A stretch of 64,000 bases of DNA from VAYN01 sp964540905 (GTDB lineage Bacteria; Actinomycetota; Thermoleophilia; Solirubrobacterales; 70-9), in contig CAZIOS010000001.1 of the NCBI GenBank assembly GCA_964540905.1, forward strand, positions 1 through 64,000, read 5' to 3'. The notes beneath the pieces were generated by a model. The model saw only the letters and a list, made by a program, of their open reading frames with translations, had not been told where the DNA came from and did no database searches. A program made the position numbers and the translations under genes. This document shows positions 17,482 through 25,492 of this stretch, in pieces. Positions within the stretch are counted from its first letter, which is position 1, and every line of letters starts with the position of its first letter.

Positions 17482-19314
17482 CTAGATCGCGCACTCCCCC
17501 TCGCCGCGCTCGACTTTGTAGGGGCTGGAGCGGTTCCAGTCGATGAACTGCTGCATCGTCTCGAGGCTGAACTCGGCCGGCAGCGTCAGGTCCTTGACGG
17601 CGGCTTCGAAGACCTCGGCGCCGGCCCGCTCGGCGAAGGCGTTGAACTCCTCGCCCCGCTCGCGGTCGGACTCGTAGAGCCGCACCCAGCGCTCGACCGC
17701 CTCGGGGACGCGTTTGGCCGGCAGCCGCGATTTCAGCCGCTTGCCGAAGACCACCTCGCCGCCCTCGAAGTTGCCGCCGACGTGGGGGATGTAGGCGGGC
17801 ATCTGGCGGCCGCCGACTTTCAGCGAGGCGCCGTAGAAGCCGATGTTGGCGATGTGGTGCTGGCTGCAGCCGTTCGGGCAGCCGCTCATTTTGATGTGGA
17901 TGCGCTTGGTCAGCTCATCCTCGATCCGCATCGAGTCGACCCGCTCCTTGATCGCCCGGTTGAGGCCCATCGAGCTGGTGATCCCGAGTTTGCAGCTGTC
18001 GGTGCCGGGGCAGCTGACGACGTCGGTGATCTCGCGGGCGCCGGCCTCGCCGAGCCCGAGCTCGGTCAGCCGCTGCCAGACGTCGTAGAGCGCCTCGTCG
18101 CGGATCCAGCGCAGGACGAAGTTCTGCTGCACGGTGCTGCGGGCGTGGCCGCCGCTGTACTCGCGCATCAGCGCCCCGAGGCCGCGGAACTGCTCCGGCG
18201 TCAGGTCGCCGCGGGTGATCTTCACCTCGACCGTGGAGAAGCCCTCCTGGCGCTGCGCCTGGACGTTGCCCTCGAGGAAGCGCTCGAACTCGGTCCGGTC
18301 GCCGTTCGGCGAGGCCGCCTGCGGCAGCGCCTTGGCGGCTCCGGCCTCCTCGTCGTCGTCGAAGCGCAGCCGCTCGACGTCGAAGTCGCGCTCGGCGACC
18401 CAGTCGCCCTCGAGCTCCTCGTCGACCAGCTCGCGGAAGGCCTCGATCCCGATCTTGTCGACTAGGACCTTGATCCGGGCGCGGGCGCGGTTGACGCGCA
18501 GCCAGTCCTGGCGGTCGAAGATCCGCAGCGCCGCCTCGGTGACCTTGAGGTAGTCGCCGTTGTCGGCCTCGACGAAGTCGTAGAGGGTCGGCGCGACCCG
18601 GGCCATGATCGAGGTGCCGCCGCCGACCCGGACCTCGAAGCCCTTGACGCCGTCCCGTTCGCGGCTGAGGAAGGCGATGTCGTGGATGCCGGTGATCGCC
18701 CGGTCCTCGTCGGAGCCGCTGAAGGCGGTCTTGATCTTGCGCGGCATCAGCTGCGTCGTCGGGTGGCGGACGAAGTAGCGGACGTAGGCGCCGGCGTAGG
18801 GCGTCGGGTCGAAGACCTCGTCGGCGGCGACGCCGGCCCAGGGGTCGCCGGTGACGTTGCGAACGGTGTTGCCGCAGCCCTCGCGGGAGGAGAGGCCGAC
18901 GGCGGAGATCACGCGGATCAGCGCCTCCATGTCGCGCAGCGGCACGTGGTGGATCTGGATGTTCTGGCGGGTGGTGACGTGGCCCTTGTCCAGCGGCGCG
19001 TAGCGCTCGACGACGTCGGCGAAGGCGTCCATCTGGTCGGGGGTGACGCCGCCAAACGGCAGCTTCACGCGGACCATCTGCACGTCGGGCTGGCGCTGGC
19101 CGTAGACGCCCTGTTTGAGCCGGAAGCCGATGAACTCGTTTTCCGGCAGGCGCTCGGCGAGGAACTCCTCGGCTTCGTTGTCGAAGTCGTCGAACTCGCG
19201 CTCGATGATCGGGATCACGTGCCCGGGGACGTTCTCGTAGGACTCCGGGTTCTCGAGCGTGCCGAGGCGGCCCTTGCCCCGCTGCTCCTTGTTCTCGGCT
19301 ACGACTACCTCCAT
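17482..19314 (-). CDS. sir: Sulfite reductase (ferredoxin), siroheme and 4Fe-4S protein
   Basis: 610 aa, one-chain ferredoxin-type nitrite/sulfite reductase with two repeats of ferredoxin-like and siroheme domains. Cluster and siroheme ligands: CPGTDSCKLGIT and KMSGCPNGCSQHHIANIG (C-x5-C and C-x3-C). TTRQNIQIHHV is the family substrate-binding run. In this operon with cysH, sat and cysC it is surely the assimilatory sulfite reductase. First gene; a palindromic site lies just upstream. Confidence 0.94.
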   Translation of the reverse strand: MEVVVAENKEQRGKGRLGTLENPESYENVPGHVIPIIEREFDDFDNEAEEFLAERLPENEFIGFRLKQGVYGQRQPDVQMVRVKLPFGGVTPDQMDAFADVVERYAPLDKGHVTTRQNIQIHHVPLRDMEALIRVISAVGLSSREGCGNTVRNVTGDPWAGVAADEVFDPTPYAGAYVRYFVRHPTTQLMPRKIKTAFSGSDEDRAITGIHDIAFLSRERDGVKGFEVRVGGGTSIMARVAPTLYDFVEADNGDYLKVTEAALRIFDRQDWLRVNRARARIKVLVDKIGIEAFRELVDEELEGDWVAERDFDVERLRFDDDEEAGAAKALPQAASPNGDRTEFERFLEGNVQAQRQEGFSTVEVKITRGDLTPEQFRGLGALMREYSGGHARSTVQQNFVLRWIRDEALYDVWQRLTELGLGEAGAREITDVVSCPGTDSCKLGITSSMGLNRAIKERVDSMRIEDELTKRIHIKMSGCPNGCSQHHIANIGFYGASLKVGGRQMPAYIPHVGGNFEGGEVVFGKRLKSRLPAKRVPEAVERWVRLYESDRERGEEFNAFAERAGAEVFEAAVKDLTLPAEFSLETMQQFIDWNRSSPYKVERGEGECAI

Positions 19315-19332
19315 GCGGAGGAAAATAGCAAA

Positions 19333-19351
19333 ACCTGACAGGGATTCAGGT
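19333..19351. promoter_or_regulatory. Inverted-repeat operator before the sulfate operon
   Basis: ACCTGA-n7-TCAGGT lies 19 bp upstream of the sir start in AT-rich sequence. On the minus strand a TATTTT stretch follows it. The position between promoter and start codon fits repression of sulfate assimilation; the regulator is not encoded in view. Confidence 0.5.
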
Positions 19352-19376
19352 ATTTAGCTTTCGCAAGCCGGCGCGC

Positions 19377-19781
19377 TCAGCTCCGAGCGGCGCGCTTGCG
19401 CGCCTCCAGCACGGCCGCGGCTTCACCCGACTCGGACACGTAGCCGTCCTCCGGGTCGAGCGGCAGGCCGGCCTCGGCCCAGCCGACGATGCCCTCGCTC
19501 AGCTTCGCCGCGTCGTAGCCGGCGTCAGCCAGAGCGGCGGCCGCCATCGTCGAGCGGTTGCCGCCGCGGCAGTAGAGGACGACCGGGCGCTCCCTGTCGA
19601 TCTCACCGGCGCGCTCGGCCAACTCGGCCAGCGGCAGATGGACGGCGCCGGCGATGTGGCCGGCCTCCCACTCGTGGTCGGCGCGCACGTCGACGACCTG
19701 GGCGCCCTCCTCGATCAGCTTCTGGGCCTCGTCGCGCGAGACCTCCGCGCCGGCCTCGGCGGCCCTCGCCTCATCGCTCAT
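19377..19781 (-). CDS. Rhodanese-domain protein
   Basis: 134-aa single-domain sulfurtransferase. The active-site loop is YCRGGNRS with the catalytic Cys at about residue 70. Other family runs are VDVRADHEWEAGHIAGAVHLPL and SEGIVGWAEAGLPL. ATG overlaps the dodecin stop, so both are co-transcribed. Lying behind the sulfate operon, it may handle sulfane sulfur; inference only. Confidence 0.9.
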   Translation of the reverse strand: MSDEARAAEAGAEVSRDEAQKLIEEGAQVVDVRADHEWEAGHIAGAVHLPLAELAERAGEIDRERPVVLYCRGGNRSTMAAAALADAGYDAAKLSEGIVGWAEAGLPLDPEDGYVSESGEAAAVLEARKRAARS

Positions 19782-19990
19782 CAGTCGACCTCCGTCCCCT
19801 CGATCAGGAAGGCGACGCGGACGTGGGCGCGGTACTCGTCGAGGTTCTCGCCGCGGATCCCGGTCGAGACGATGTCGACGGCGCGGATGTTGCGCAGGCT
19901 GCCCTGGGCCTGGTTCAGCGCCTGTTTCGCCGCGTCGTCGGTCGACGTCTTCGAGCTGCCGACCAGCTCGATGATTTTCACGACAGCCAT
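19781..19990 (-). CDS. Dodecin family flavin-binding protein
   Basis: 69 aa, the full dodecin length. Begins VVKIIELVGSSKTSTDDAA and contains the helix and strands of the family (NIRAVDIVSTG, then EYRAHVRVAFLIE). Dodecins form dodecamers that store or buffer FMN/FAD. AAGGAGGAG lies 5 bases before the ATG. Overlaps by a few bases with genes on both sides. Confidence 0.92.
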   Translation of the reverse strand: MAVVKIIELVGSSKTSTDDAAKQALNQAQGSLRNIRAVDIVSTGIRGENLDEYRAHVRVAFLIEGTEVD

Positions 19991-20169
19991 TTCGCTCCTC
20001 CTTGTGAGTCCAGCACGCTCTCCTTGGCGCCCACTCCCTCGAGCAGCGCCGCGCGCTGCCAGGGGCCGACCGCGTCGGGAGCCTCTGCGGCCGCCGCGCC
20101 GGTCTCGGCCTCGAACCGCGCGATCGCCGCGGCGATCGCCGCAGCCTCGTCTCGACTAGCGGTAGCCAC
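19978..20169 (-). CDS. Small protein resembling acyl-CoA carboxylase epsilon subunit
   Basis: 63 aa from a GTG start. An alanine-rich helix AAAIAAAIARFEAETG is followed by a Pro/Ala linker and PWQRAALLEGV, a layout seen in small epsilon or OadG-like carboxylase partners. The resemblance is weak. It overlaps the dodecin start by 13 bp and may simply lead that operon. Could be a chance frame in GC-rich DNA. Confidence 0.45.
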   Translation of the reverse strand: MATASRDEAAAIAAAIARFEAETGAAAAEAPDAVGPWQRAALLEGVGAKESVLDSQGGAKWLS

Positions 20170-20195
20170 CCGACAAGCCTATTTCAACCGAGAGC

Positions 20196-20234
20196 GTTCG
20201 CCCTTAGTCCGACCCAGCACGACAAGAGACGAAC
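20196..20234. repeat. Left terminal palindrome of the DUF559 unit (degenerate)
   Basis: 39 bp. It is an inverted, slightly diverged copy of 21142-21180: the arms read GTTCG..CTTAGTCC and GACAAGAGACGAAC, with indels on the left arm that weaken the hairpin. It begins 6 bp after the stop of the enclosed gene. Confidence 0.75.
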
Positions 20235-20240
20235 GCACTG

Positions 20241-21161
20241 TCACAGAAGCTCGGCGCGCCGCTGCGCCAATAGCCGCGCCAGGCGCTCCATCACCCGCCG
20301 CGGTTCGCGCTTGAGCCGCTTTCCGGTAACGCGGGTCATCTCGACCCCGATCAGCTTCAGGTCCTCCTGGCGCAGGCGGTCGCGCTCGAAGGCGGCGGGG
20401 CCGCCGTGGGTCTCGTAGACGTCGAGTTCGACCGCGAAGCGCTCCGCCTCCCAGTAGGCGTCGAGCTCATAGCCGGAGACGTTGAGGTTCATCGCTGGGC
20501 GCGGCAGCTTGGCGGCGCGCACACGCCGCAGGAACTCCTTCTCGAGACCCGAGCGGGTGAAGGCGGGGTCGTCGCGGTAGATGGTGAGGGCGCGGCGCAG
20601 CGGTGCGGCGCCGCGATGGCGCGGGGCGCAGGCGAGCAGCGCGTCCACGGCCTTCAGGTCGAACAGCTTCTGCTCTTCAGAGCGCTCGATCAGGCGCTCC
20701 ATGCGCTCGGCAGGAAGCATCGCCGCCAGGTCGAGCAGGGTGCGGGCGAGGGAGGTGACCGGGATGCCTTCCACCTCGGCGCAGTTCTCCTCCGCGAGGC
20801 GGGCGTAGTGGACATTCCAGCCGGGCCTGGAGTGGCGCCGGGTCGGCGCGGTGAGGTGGAACGTGCTGGGCGAGCCGCGAAGGAGTCCCCAAAGCCAGGC
20901 GGCGGAAGTGTGGCTGGCGACTGCTGGCGCGCAGGCGAGAACCGCCGCCAGGCAGTGGCTGTGCCAGTCGAGGTCGGTGTGGCCGATGGCGTAGACACCG
21001 CGGTAGAGGCGATGCAGGCGGCCGCTACGCGCCGCCCACGAGACGCGTTCCCTCGAGTAGCCCAGATCCCGGAGCTGCCGCGCCGAGACCACGCCGTGCT
21101 GGCGGGTCGCCAGGTCCGCGAGCGGCCCGTGCCACCTGAGCGTTCGTCTCTTGTCCTGCAC
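20241..21161 (-). CDS. AbiEi-type wHTH / DUF559 nuclease-fold protein
   Basis: 306 aa. Residues 13-60 match the AbiEi antitoxin N-terminal domain (LATRQHGVVSARQLRDLGYS, then GRLHRLYRGVYAIG). The middle contains SHTSAAWLWGL and EGIPVTSLARTLLDL. The C-terminus is DUF559-like: Asp234, Glu245 and Asp247 sit where the PD-(D/E)XK residues belong. GTG start lies in the loop of a 39-bp palindrome, so MQDKRRT is encoded by the repeat. Annotated relatives are called type IV antitoxins, but no AbiEii toxin partner is next to it. Function unknown; see the element entry. Confidence 0.85.
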   Translation of the reverse strand: MQDKRRTLRWHGPLADLATRQHGVVSARQLRDLGYSRERVSWAARSGRLHRLYRGVYAIGHTDLDWHSHCLAAVLACAPAVASHTSAAWLWGLLRGSPSTFHLTAPTRRHSRPGWNVHYARLAEENCAEVEGIPVTSLARTLLDLAAMLPAERMERLIERSEEQKLFDLKAVDALLACAPRHRGAAPLRRALTIYRDDPAFTRSGLEKEFLRRVRAAKLPRPAMNLNVSGYELDAYWEAERFAVELDVYETHGGPAAFERDRLRQEDLKLIGVEMTRVTGKRLKREPRRVMERLARLLAQRRAELL

Positions 21162-21180
21162 GGTCGGACAAGGGACGAAC
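21142..21180. repeat. Right terminal palindrome containing the start codon
   Basis: Arms GTTCGTCTCTTGTCC (21142-21156) and GGACAAGGGACGAAC (21166-21180) pair over 15 positions with one G-T wobble around a 9-base loop. The GTG start of the DUF559 gene is at 21159-21161, in the loop. Such a hairpin in the leader could mask initiation. Confidence 0.85.
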
Positions 21181-21197
21181 GGTGGCTGTCTCTCCCC

Positions 21198-22934
21198 CTA
21201 ATGCAGGCCGGGAACCGGGTGGCCGTGTTTGACGGTGGCGCAGCCCACGGGGGCGGGGTCGAAGGAGTCGGTGATGGCGCGGCCGGTGAAGGCGCCGCGG
21301 TAGGGCTTGCCCGGTTTCGGCGGCTTGCCGGGGCCACACTGGATCGAGATGTCGCGGACGCCGTCGCGGGCGTCGATCACGTCGTTGCCGCCGTTGCCGA
21401 TGAAGATGTCTTCGCCGGGCTGGCCGAGCATCGCGTTGGCGCGGTGGTCGCCGATCAGGACGTCGTTGTCGAAGGAGCCCTCCATGTCCTCGTCGGTCGG
21501 CGAGAGGTGGACTTTGTGGCAGCCCTTGATCACGTCGATCCAGGCGGCGTGCGCGAGGAAGGAGATGATCAGGACCCCCGGGTGGGCCTGGGTCTCGGCG
21601 AAGGAGGCGTCGTCGCGGCCGGGGCCGCCGACCAGGGCGCCGCCGGCGCAGCCGCCGCCGGCGGCCAGCAGGTCGCCGCCGGGGCCGCCGTAGAGGAAGG
21701 TCGGCCCGGGCAGGCCGCCGATCAGGCCGTCGGCGCCGGCGCCGCCGTAGATGCGGTCGCTGCCGGTGCCGGACTCGATCAGGTCCTGCTCGGGACCGCC
21801 GTGGATCACGTCGTTCCCGGGACCGCCCGAGATGCGCACGGTCTCGACGTCGATGAGGGATCCTTCGACCCGGAAGCTGTCGTTGCCGGAGCCCATGTCG
21901 GCCATCAGCCAGCGCACCGGGCCCTGGATCGGGCAGGCGATCCGATTGAGGACGCCGGCCTTCGGGTGGCCACAGCCTTCCCCCACGGCGATCCCCCTGG
22001 CCGCGGTCACGCCGACGGTGCCGGAGCTTGGGTCGTAGGAGACGGTCATCTTGTCGTCGCCGGGGCCACCGACGACCTGGACCCCGCCACCGCCGCCCGG
22101 CGTCGGGTCGACCTGCACGTAGGCGCTCGCGTCGAGCGGCTTTTCGTGGCCGCAGGAGCGGCGGATCGGGCCGCCCTTGCAGCCGTCGCTGCCCTGGCCG
22201 CCTTCGAGTTCGTCGCGGCCGCCGCCGCCGAAGATCTTGTCGTCGCCGGGGCCGCCGATGATCTTGTTGTCGGCCTTGTCGCCGATCAGCGTGTCGTCGA
22301 AGGCCGAGCCTTCGATGTCCTCGAAGCCGAACAGCTTGTCGTGCCCGTCGCCGAACGCCTTGTGGGCCGCCAGCGAGGCCCAGACGCCGGCGTTGCCGTG
22401 CGGAGCGCCGACGTCGGTGGCGAAGGAGGCGATGTCGCCGCTGCCGGCGCCGCCGGACATGCGGTCGTAGCCGTAGTCGCCGTGGACGAGATCGTCGTTG
22501 CCGGGGCCGCCGTTGACGATGTCGATGCCGAGCCCACCGCCGACCTCGTCACCGGACCCGGCGCCGCCGAGCACCTTGTCGTCGCCGAGTTCGCCCAGCA
22601 CGACATCGGTGCCGGGGCCGCCGTCGACGGTGTCGTTGCCGCGGCCGCCGTGCAGCACGTCGTTGCCGGGGCCGCCGCAGATCAGGTCGTTGCCGAGCTC
22701 GCCGTAGACGACGTCGTCGCCGGGACCGGCCCAGATCACGTCGCGGCCGGGGGTGCCGTGGATCACGTCGTTGCCGTCGGTGCCGACGATCGTCGCCCGC
22801 CGCCCGTGGCAGAGGGGCGGTTCGGATTCTTCCTTCGTTTCCGCCCCGGCCGCCGTCGCGATCGTCACCAGCCCGGCGGCGACAATCGCCAGCGAGAGGA
22901 CGAGGCCGATGCGGGATCGGAGCATTTTTCTCAA
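21198..22934 (-). CDS. Secreted RTX-like calcium-binding repeat protein
   Basis: 578 aa. Signal peptide at residues 1-31 (RIGLVLSLAIVAAGLVTIATAAGA). Then many nonapeptide-type repeats GGxGxDxxx, for example GGPGNDVLHGGRGNDTVDGG and GGPGNDVIHGGPEQDLIESG, in two blocks separated by a less repetitive middle (about 270-370). The repeats form calcium-binding beta-rolls. No catalytic domain is seen, so it may be structural or adhesive. Sec export is expected; no type I secretion genes are nearby. Confidence 0.85.
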   Translation of the reverse strand: MRKMLRSRIGLVLSLAIVAAGLVTIATAAGAETKEESEPPLCHGRRATIVGTDGNDVIHGTPGRDVIWAGPGDDVVYGELGNDLICGGPGNDVLHGGRGNDTVDGGPGTDVVLGELGDDKVLGGAGSGDEVGGGLGIDIVNGGPGNDDLVHGDYGYDRMSGGAGSGDIASFATDVGAPHGNAGVWASLAAHKAFGDGHDKLFGFEDIEGSAFDDTLIGDKADNKIIGGPGDDKIFGGGGRDELEGGQGSDGCKGGPIRRSCGHEKPLDASAYVQVDPTPGGGGGVQVVGGPGDDKMTVSYDPSSGTVGVTAARGIAVGEGCGHPKAGVLNRIACPIQGPVRWLMADMGSGNDSFRVEGSLIDVETVRISGGPGNDVIHGGPEQDLIESGTGSDRIYGGAGADGLIGGLPGPTFLYGGPGGDLLAAGGGCAGGALVGGPGRDDASFAETQAHPGVLIISFLAHAAWIDVIKGCHKVHLSPTDEDMEGSFDNDVLIGDHRANAMLGQPGEDIFIGNGGNDVIDARDGVRDISIQCGPGKPPKPGKPYRGAFTGRAITDSFDPAPVGCATVKHGHPVPGLH

Positions 22935-22971
22935 GATCGGGCAGCCTAGTTCGCCGATCGGCCGCGACGAA

Positions 22972-24339
22972 TCAGGCGCTGCGGATCAGCTTCTTGTTGA
23001 CGAACTCGTCGGCGCCGTAGCGACCGAGCTCGCGGCCGAAGCCGGAGCGCTTGAAGCCGCCGAACGGCAGCTCGGGGCTGTCGGCGCCGACCAGGTTCAC
23101 GTAGACCATCCCGGCTTCGATCCGGTCGGCGACCCGCTCGGCCTGCTCGGGGTCGGTGGTCATCAGGTAGGAGCCGAGCCCGAAGGGGGTCTGGTTGGCC
23201 AGCTCGACCGCCTCCTCCTCGGAGCCGACCCGGTAGAGCTGGGCAACGGGGCCGAAGAACTCTTCCTGGGAGGCCTCGTCGCCGGGCTCGATCCCGGTGA
23301 GGATCGTCGGCTCGAAGTAGTTGCCGTCGCGCTTGCCGCCGATCAGCACCTCGGCCCCGTTCGCCACCGCCCGCTTCACCTGGTCCTCGAGCCGGTCGGC
23401 CGCGGTGGCGGAGGAGAGCGGCCCGATCGCGGTGTCCGCGGCGGTCGGATCGCCGGGCTTCGATGCCTCGACCTTCTCTCGGAACTTCTCGAGGAACTCG
23501 TCGTAGAGGTCGTCGACGACGATGAAGCGCTTGGCCGCGTTGCAGGACTGGCCGGTGTTGTCGAGGCGCGCTTCCGCCGCCGCCTCAGCGGCGGCGTCGA
23601 CGTCCTCGGTGCCGAGCAGGATGAAGGGGTCCGAGCCGCCGAGCTCGAGCACGACCTTCTTCAGGTTGCGCCCGGCGGTCGCGGCGACGGCGGCGCCGGC
23701 GCGCTCGGAGCCGGTGACGGAGACACCGTGGACACGCGGGTCGGCGATCACCCACTCGATCTGCTCGTTGCTGGCGTAGACGTTCTCGTAAGCGCCCGCG
23801 GGGAAGCCGGCGTCGTCGAACATCTGCTGCATCGCCGCGGCCGATTCGGGGCACTGCGGCGCATGCTTGAGCAGGATCGCGTTGCCGATCATCAGGTTCG
23901 GTCCGGCGAAGCGGGCGACCTGGTAGTAGGGGAAGTTCCAGGGCATGATCCCGAGCAGGACGCCGAAGGGACTGCGGCGGATCAGAGCCGTCCCCTCGCC
24001 GCCGAGCAGCTCGATCGGCTCGTCGGCCATCAGATCCTCCGCCTTGTCGGCGTAGAAGCCGTAGATTTCGCCCGCGAAGTCGGCCTCCATCAGCGCCTGC
24101 TCGATCGGCTTGCCCATCTCGCGGACGACGATCTCGGCCAGTTCCTGGCGGCGCTCGGAGTGCAGTTCGCCAACCTTCCGCACCAGCGCGGCGCGCTCGG
24201 CCACGGTGGCGGACCGCGACCAAGTCCGGGAGGCCTGATCGGCCCGGTCGATCGCGGCGCGGAGCTCGTCGTCGCCGATCTCCGGGTACTCCCTGATCGT
24301 CTCGCCGGTGGCCGGGTTGACGACGGCGTAGCTGCTCAT
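22972..24339 (-). CDS. NAD(P)-dependent aldehyde / succinate-semialdehyde dehydrogenase
   Basis: 455-aa aldehyde dehydrogenase. Catalytic Glu in LELGGSDPFIL and nucleophilic Cys in NTGQSCNAAKRFIV; MPWNFPYYQ supplies the Asn of the oxyanion hole. The short N-terminus and sequence resemble GabD-type succinate-semialdehyde dehydrogenases. Follows ald by 1 base in a probable operon with the PucR regulator and near an omega-aminotransferase, so it likely oxidises the aldehyde made from an amine or from GABA. Confidence 0.93.
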   Translation of the reverse strand: MSSYAVVNPATGETIREYPEIGDDELRAAIDRADQASRTWSRSATVAERAALVRKVGELHSERRQELAEIVVREMGKPIEQALMEADFAGEIYGFYADKAEDLMADEPIELLGGEGTALIRRSPFGVLLGIMPWNFPYYQVARFAGPNLMIGNAILLKHAPQCPESAAAMQQMFDDAGFPAGAYENVYASNEQIEWVIADPRVHGVSVTGSERAGAAVAATAGRNLKKVVLELGGSDPFILLGTEDVDAAAEAAAEARLDNTGQSCNAAKRFIVVDDLYDEFLEKFREKVEASKPGDPTAADTAIGPLSSATAADRLEDQVKRAVANGAEVLIGGKRDGNYFEPTILTGIEPGDEASQEEFFGPVAQLYRVGSEEEAVELANQTPFGLGSYLMTTDPEQAERVADRIEAGMVYVNLVGADSPELPFGGFKRSGFGRELGRYGADEFVNKKLIRSA

Positions 24340-24340
24340 T

Positions 24341-25492
24341 TCAAACCCCCTGTAGGTGCTCGTTCGAAGGTTGCTGCAGGCCGAGGGCCTCCTCGACCGG
24401 CACGTAGTCCATCCCCACTCCCTCCGCCACCGCCGGGTGGGTGACCTTGCCGGCGGCGACGTTGACTCCCGGCCGCAGGCCGGGGTCGCGCCGGATCGCG
24501 CCGGCGACGCCTTCGTCGGCGAGGGCGATCGCGTAGGGCAGGGTCGCGTTGGTGAGGGCCTGGGTGGAGGTGATCGGGACCGCGCCGGGCATGTTGGCGA
24601 CGCAGTAATGGATGATCCCGTCGACCTCGAAGGTCGGCTCGTGATGGGTGGTCGGGCGCGAGGTCTCGAAGCAGCCGCCCTGGTCGATCGCGACGTCGAC
24701 CAGCACCGCCCCCGGCTTCATCAGCGCCAGCTGCTCGCGGCGCACCACATAAGGGGCGCGGGCGCCGTGGACGAGGACGGCGCCGATCACCAGGTCCGCC
24801 CGCGGCAGCATCTCCTCGACCGCGAGGACGGTCGAGTAGACGCTCGAGCAGCGGCCGCCGAAGGTGACGTCGAGCTCGCGCAGGCGGTCGATCGAGCGGT
24901 CGAAGACGAAGACGTCGGCCTCCATCCCGATCGCGATGAAGGCGGCGTTCATGCCGACCACGCCGCCGCCGATCACGATCACGTTGGCGGCGGCGACGCC
25001 GGGAACGCCGCCGAGCAGGATCCCGCGGCCGCCGAGCGGCTTCTCCAACATGAAGGCACCGGCCTGGGTGGCGAGCTTGCCGGCGATCTCGCTCATCGGC
25101 GCCAGCAGCGGCAGCCGCCCGCGCGAGTCCTCGACCGTCTCGTAGGCGATGCAGGTGGCGCCGGACCGGCAGAGGGCACTGGTCTGCTCCGGGTCCGGCG
25201 CAAGGTGCAGGTAGGTGAAGAGGAGCTGGCCGGGGCGCAGCATCGCGATCTCGGAAGCCTGCAGCTCCTTGACGTGGAGGATCATCTCCGCCTGCTCGAA
25301 GACGGCGGCGGCGCCATCGACGAGGCGGGCGCCCTGGGCCTCGTACTCGGCGTCGGCGATCGCGCTGCCGAGGCCGGCGCCGGCCTCGATCATCACCTCG
25401 TGGCCGTGCTCGCTCATTTCCCGCACCCCGGCCGGGGTGACGGCGACCCGGTACTCGTCGGCCTTGATCTCGCGCACCACTCCGATCTTCAT
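24341..25492 (-). CDS. ald: Alanine dehydrogenase
   Basis: 383 aa. NAD-linked deamination of L-alanine to pyruvate and ammonia. Seen: MKIGVVREIKADEYRVAVTP start, HVKELQ with the active-site Lys, the Rossmann motif VIGGGVVGMNAA, and NMPGAVPITSTQALTN. ATG at 25492 overlaps the PucR gene stop as ATGA. In this setting it can regenerate pyruvate as amino acceptor for the neighbouring omega-aminotransferase. Confidence 0.95.
   Translation of the reverse strand: MKIGVVREIKADEYRVAVTPAGVREMSEHGHEVMIEAGAGLGSAIADAEYEAQGARLVDGAAAVFEQAEMILHVKELQASEIAMLRPGQLLFTYLHLAPDPEQTSALCRSGATCIAYETVEDSRGRLPLLAPMSEIAGKLATQAGAFMLEKPLGGRGILLGGVPGVAAANVIVIGGGVVGMNAAFIAIGMEADVFVFDRSIDRLRELDVTFGGRCSSVYSTVLAVEEMLPRADLVIGAVLVHGARAPYVVRREQLALMKPGAVLVDVAIDQGGCFETSRPTTHHEPTFEVDGIIHYCVANMPGAVPITSTQALTNATLPYAIALADEGVAGAIRRDPGLRPGVNVAAGKVTHPAVAEGVGMDYVPVEEALGLQQPSNEHLQGV

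Larger units (their letters stand above)
20196..21180. mobile_element. Candidate palindrome-bounded DUF559 element
   Basis: A single AbiEi/DUF559 gene is enclosed by two 39-bp palindromic repeats in inverted orientation, with almost no other sequence. The start codon lies inside the right palindrome and the stop is 6 bases from the left one. This compact plan (terminal palindrome, nuclease-fold gene, terminal palindrome) looks like a selfish unit. No target-site duplication was found. Whether it moves is inference. Confidence 0.5.

Noticed and set aside
20241..21161. AbiEi gene as half of a type IV toxin-antitoxin pair
   Set aside because: No nucleotidyltransferase (AbiEii) gene lies next to it; the C-terminus is DUF559-like.
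22972..24339. ALDH as a specific named enzyme (GabD)
   Set aside because: Catalytic residues are clear but substrate specificity cannot be read from sequence; no symbol given.
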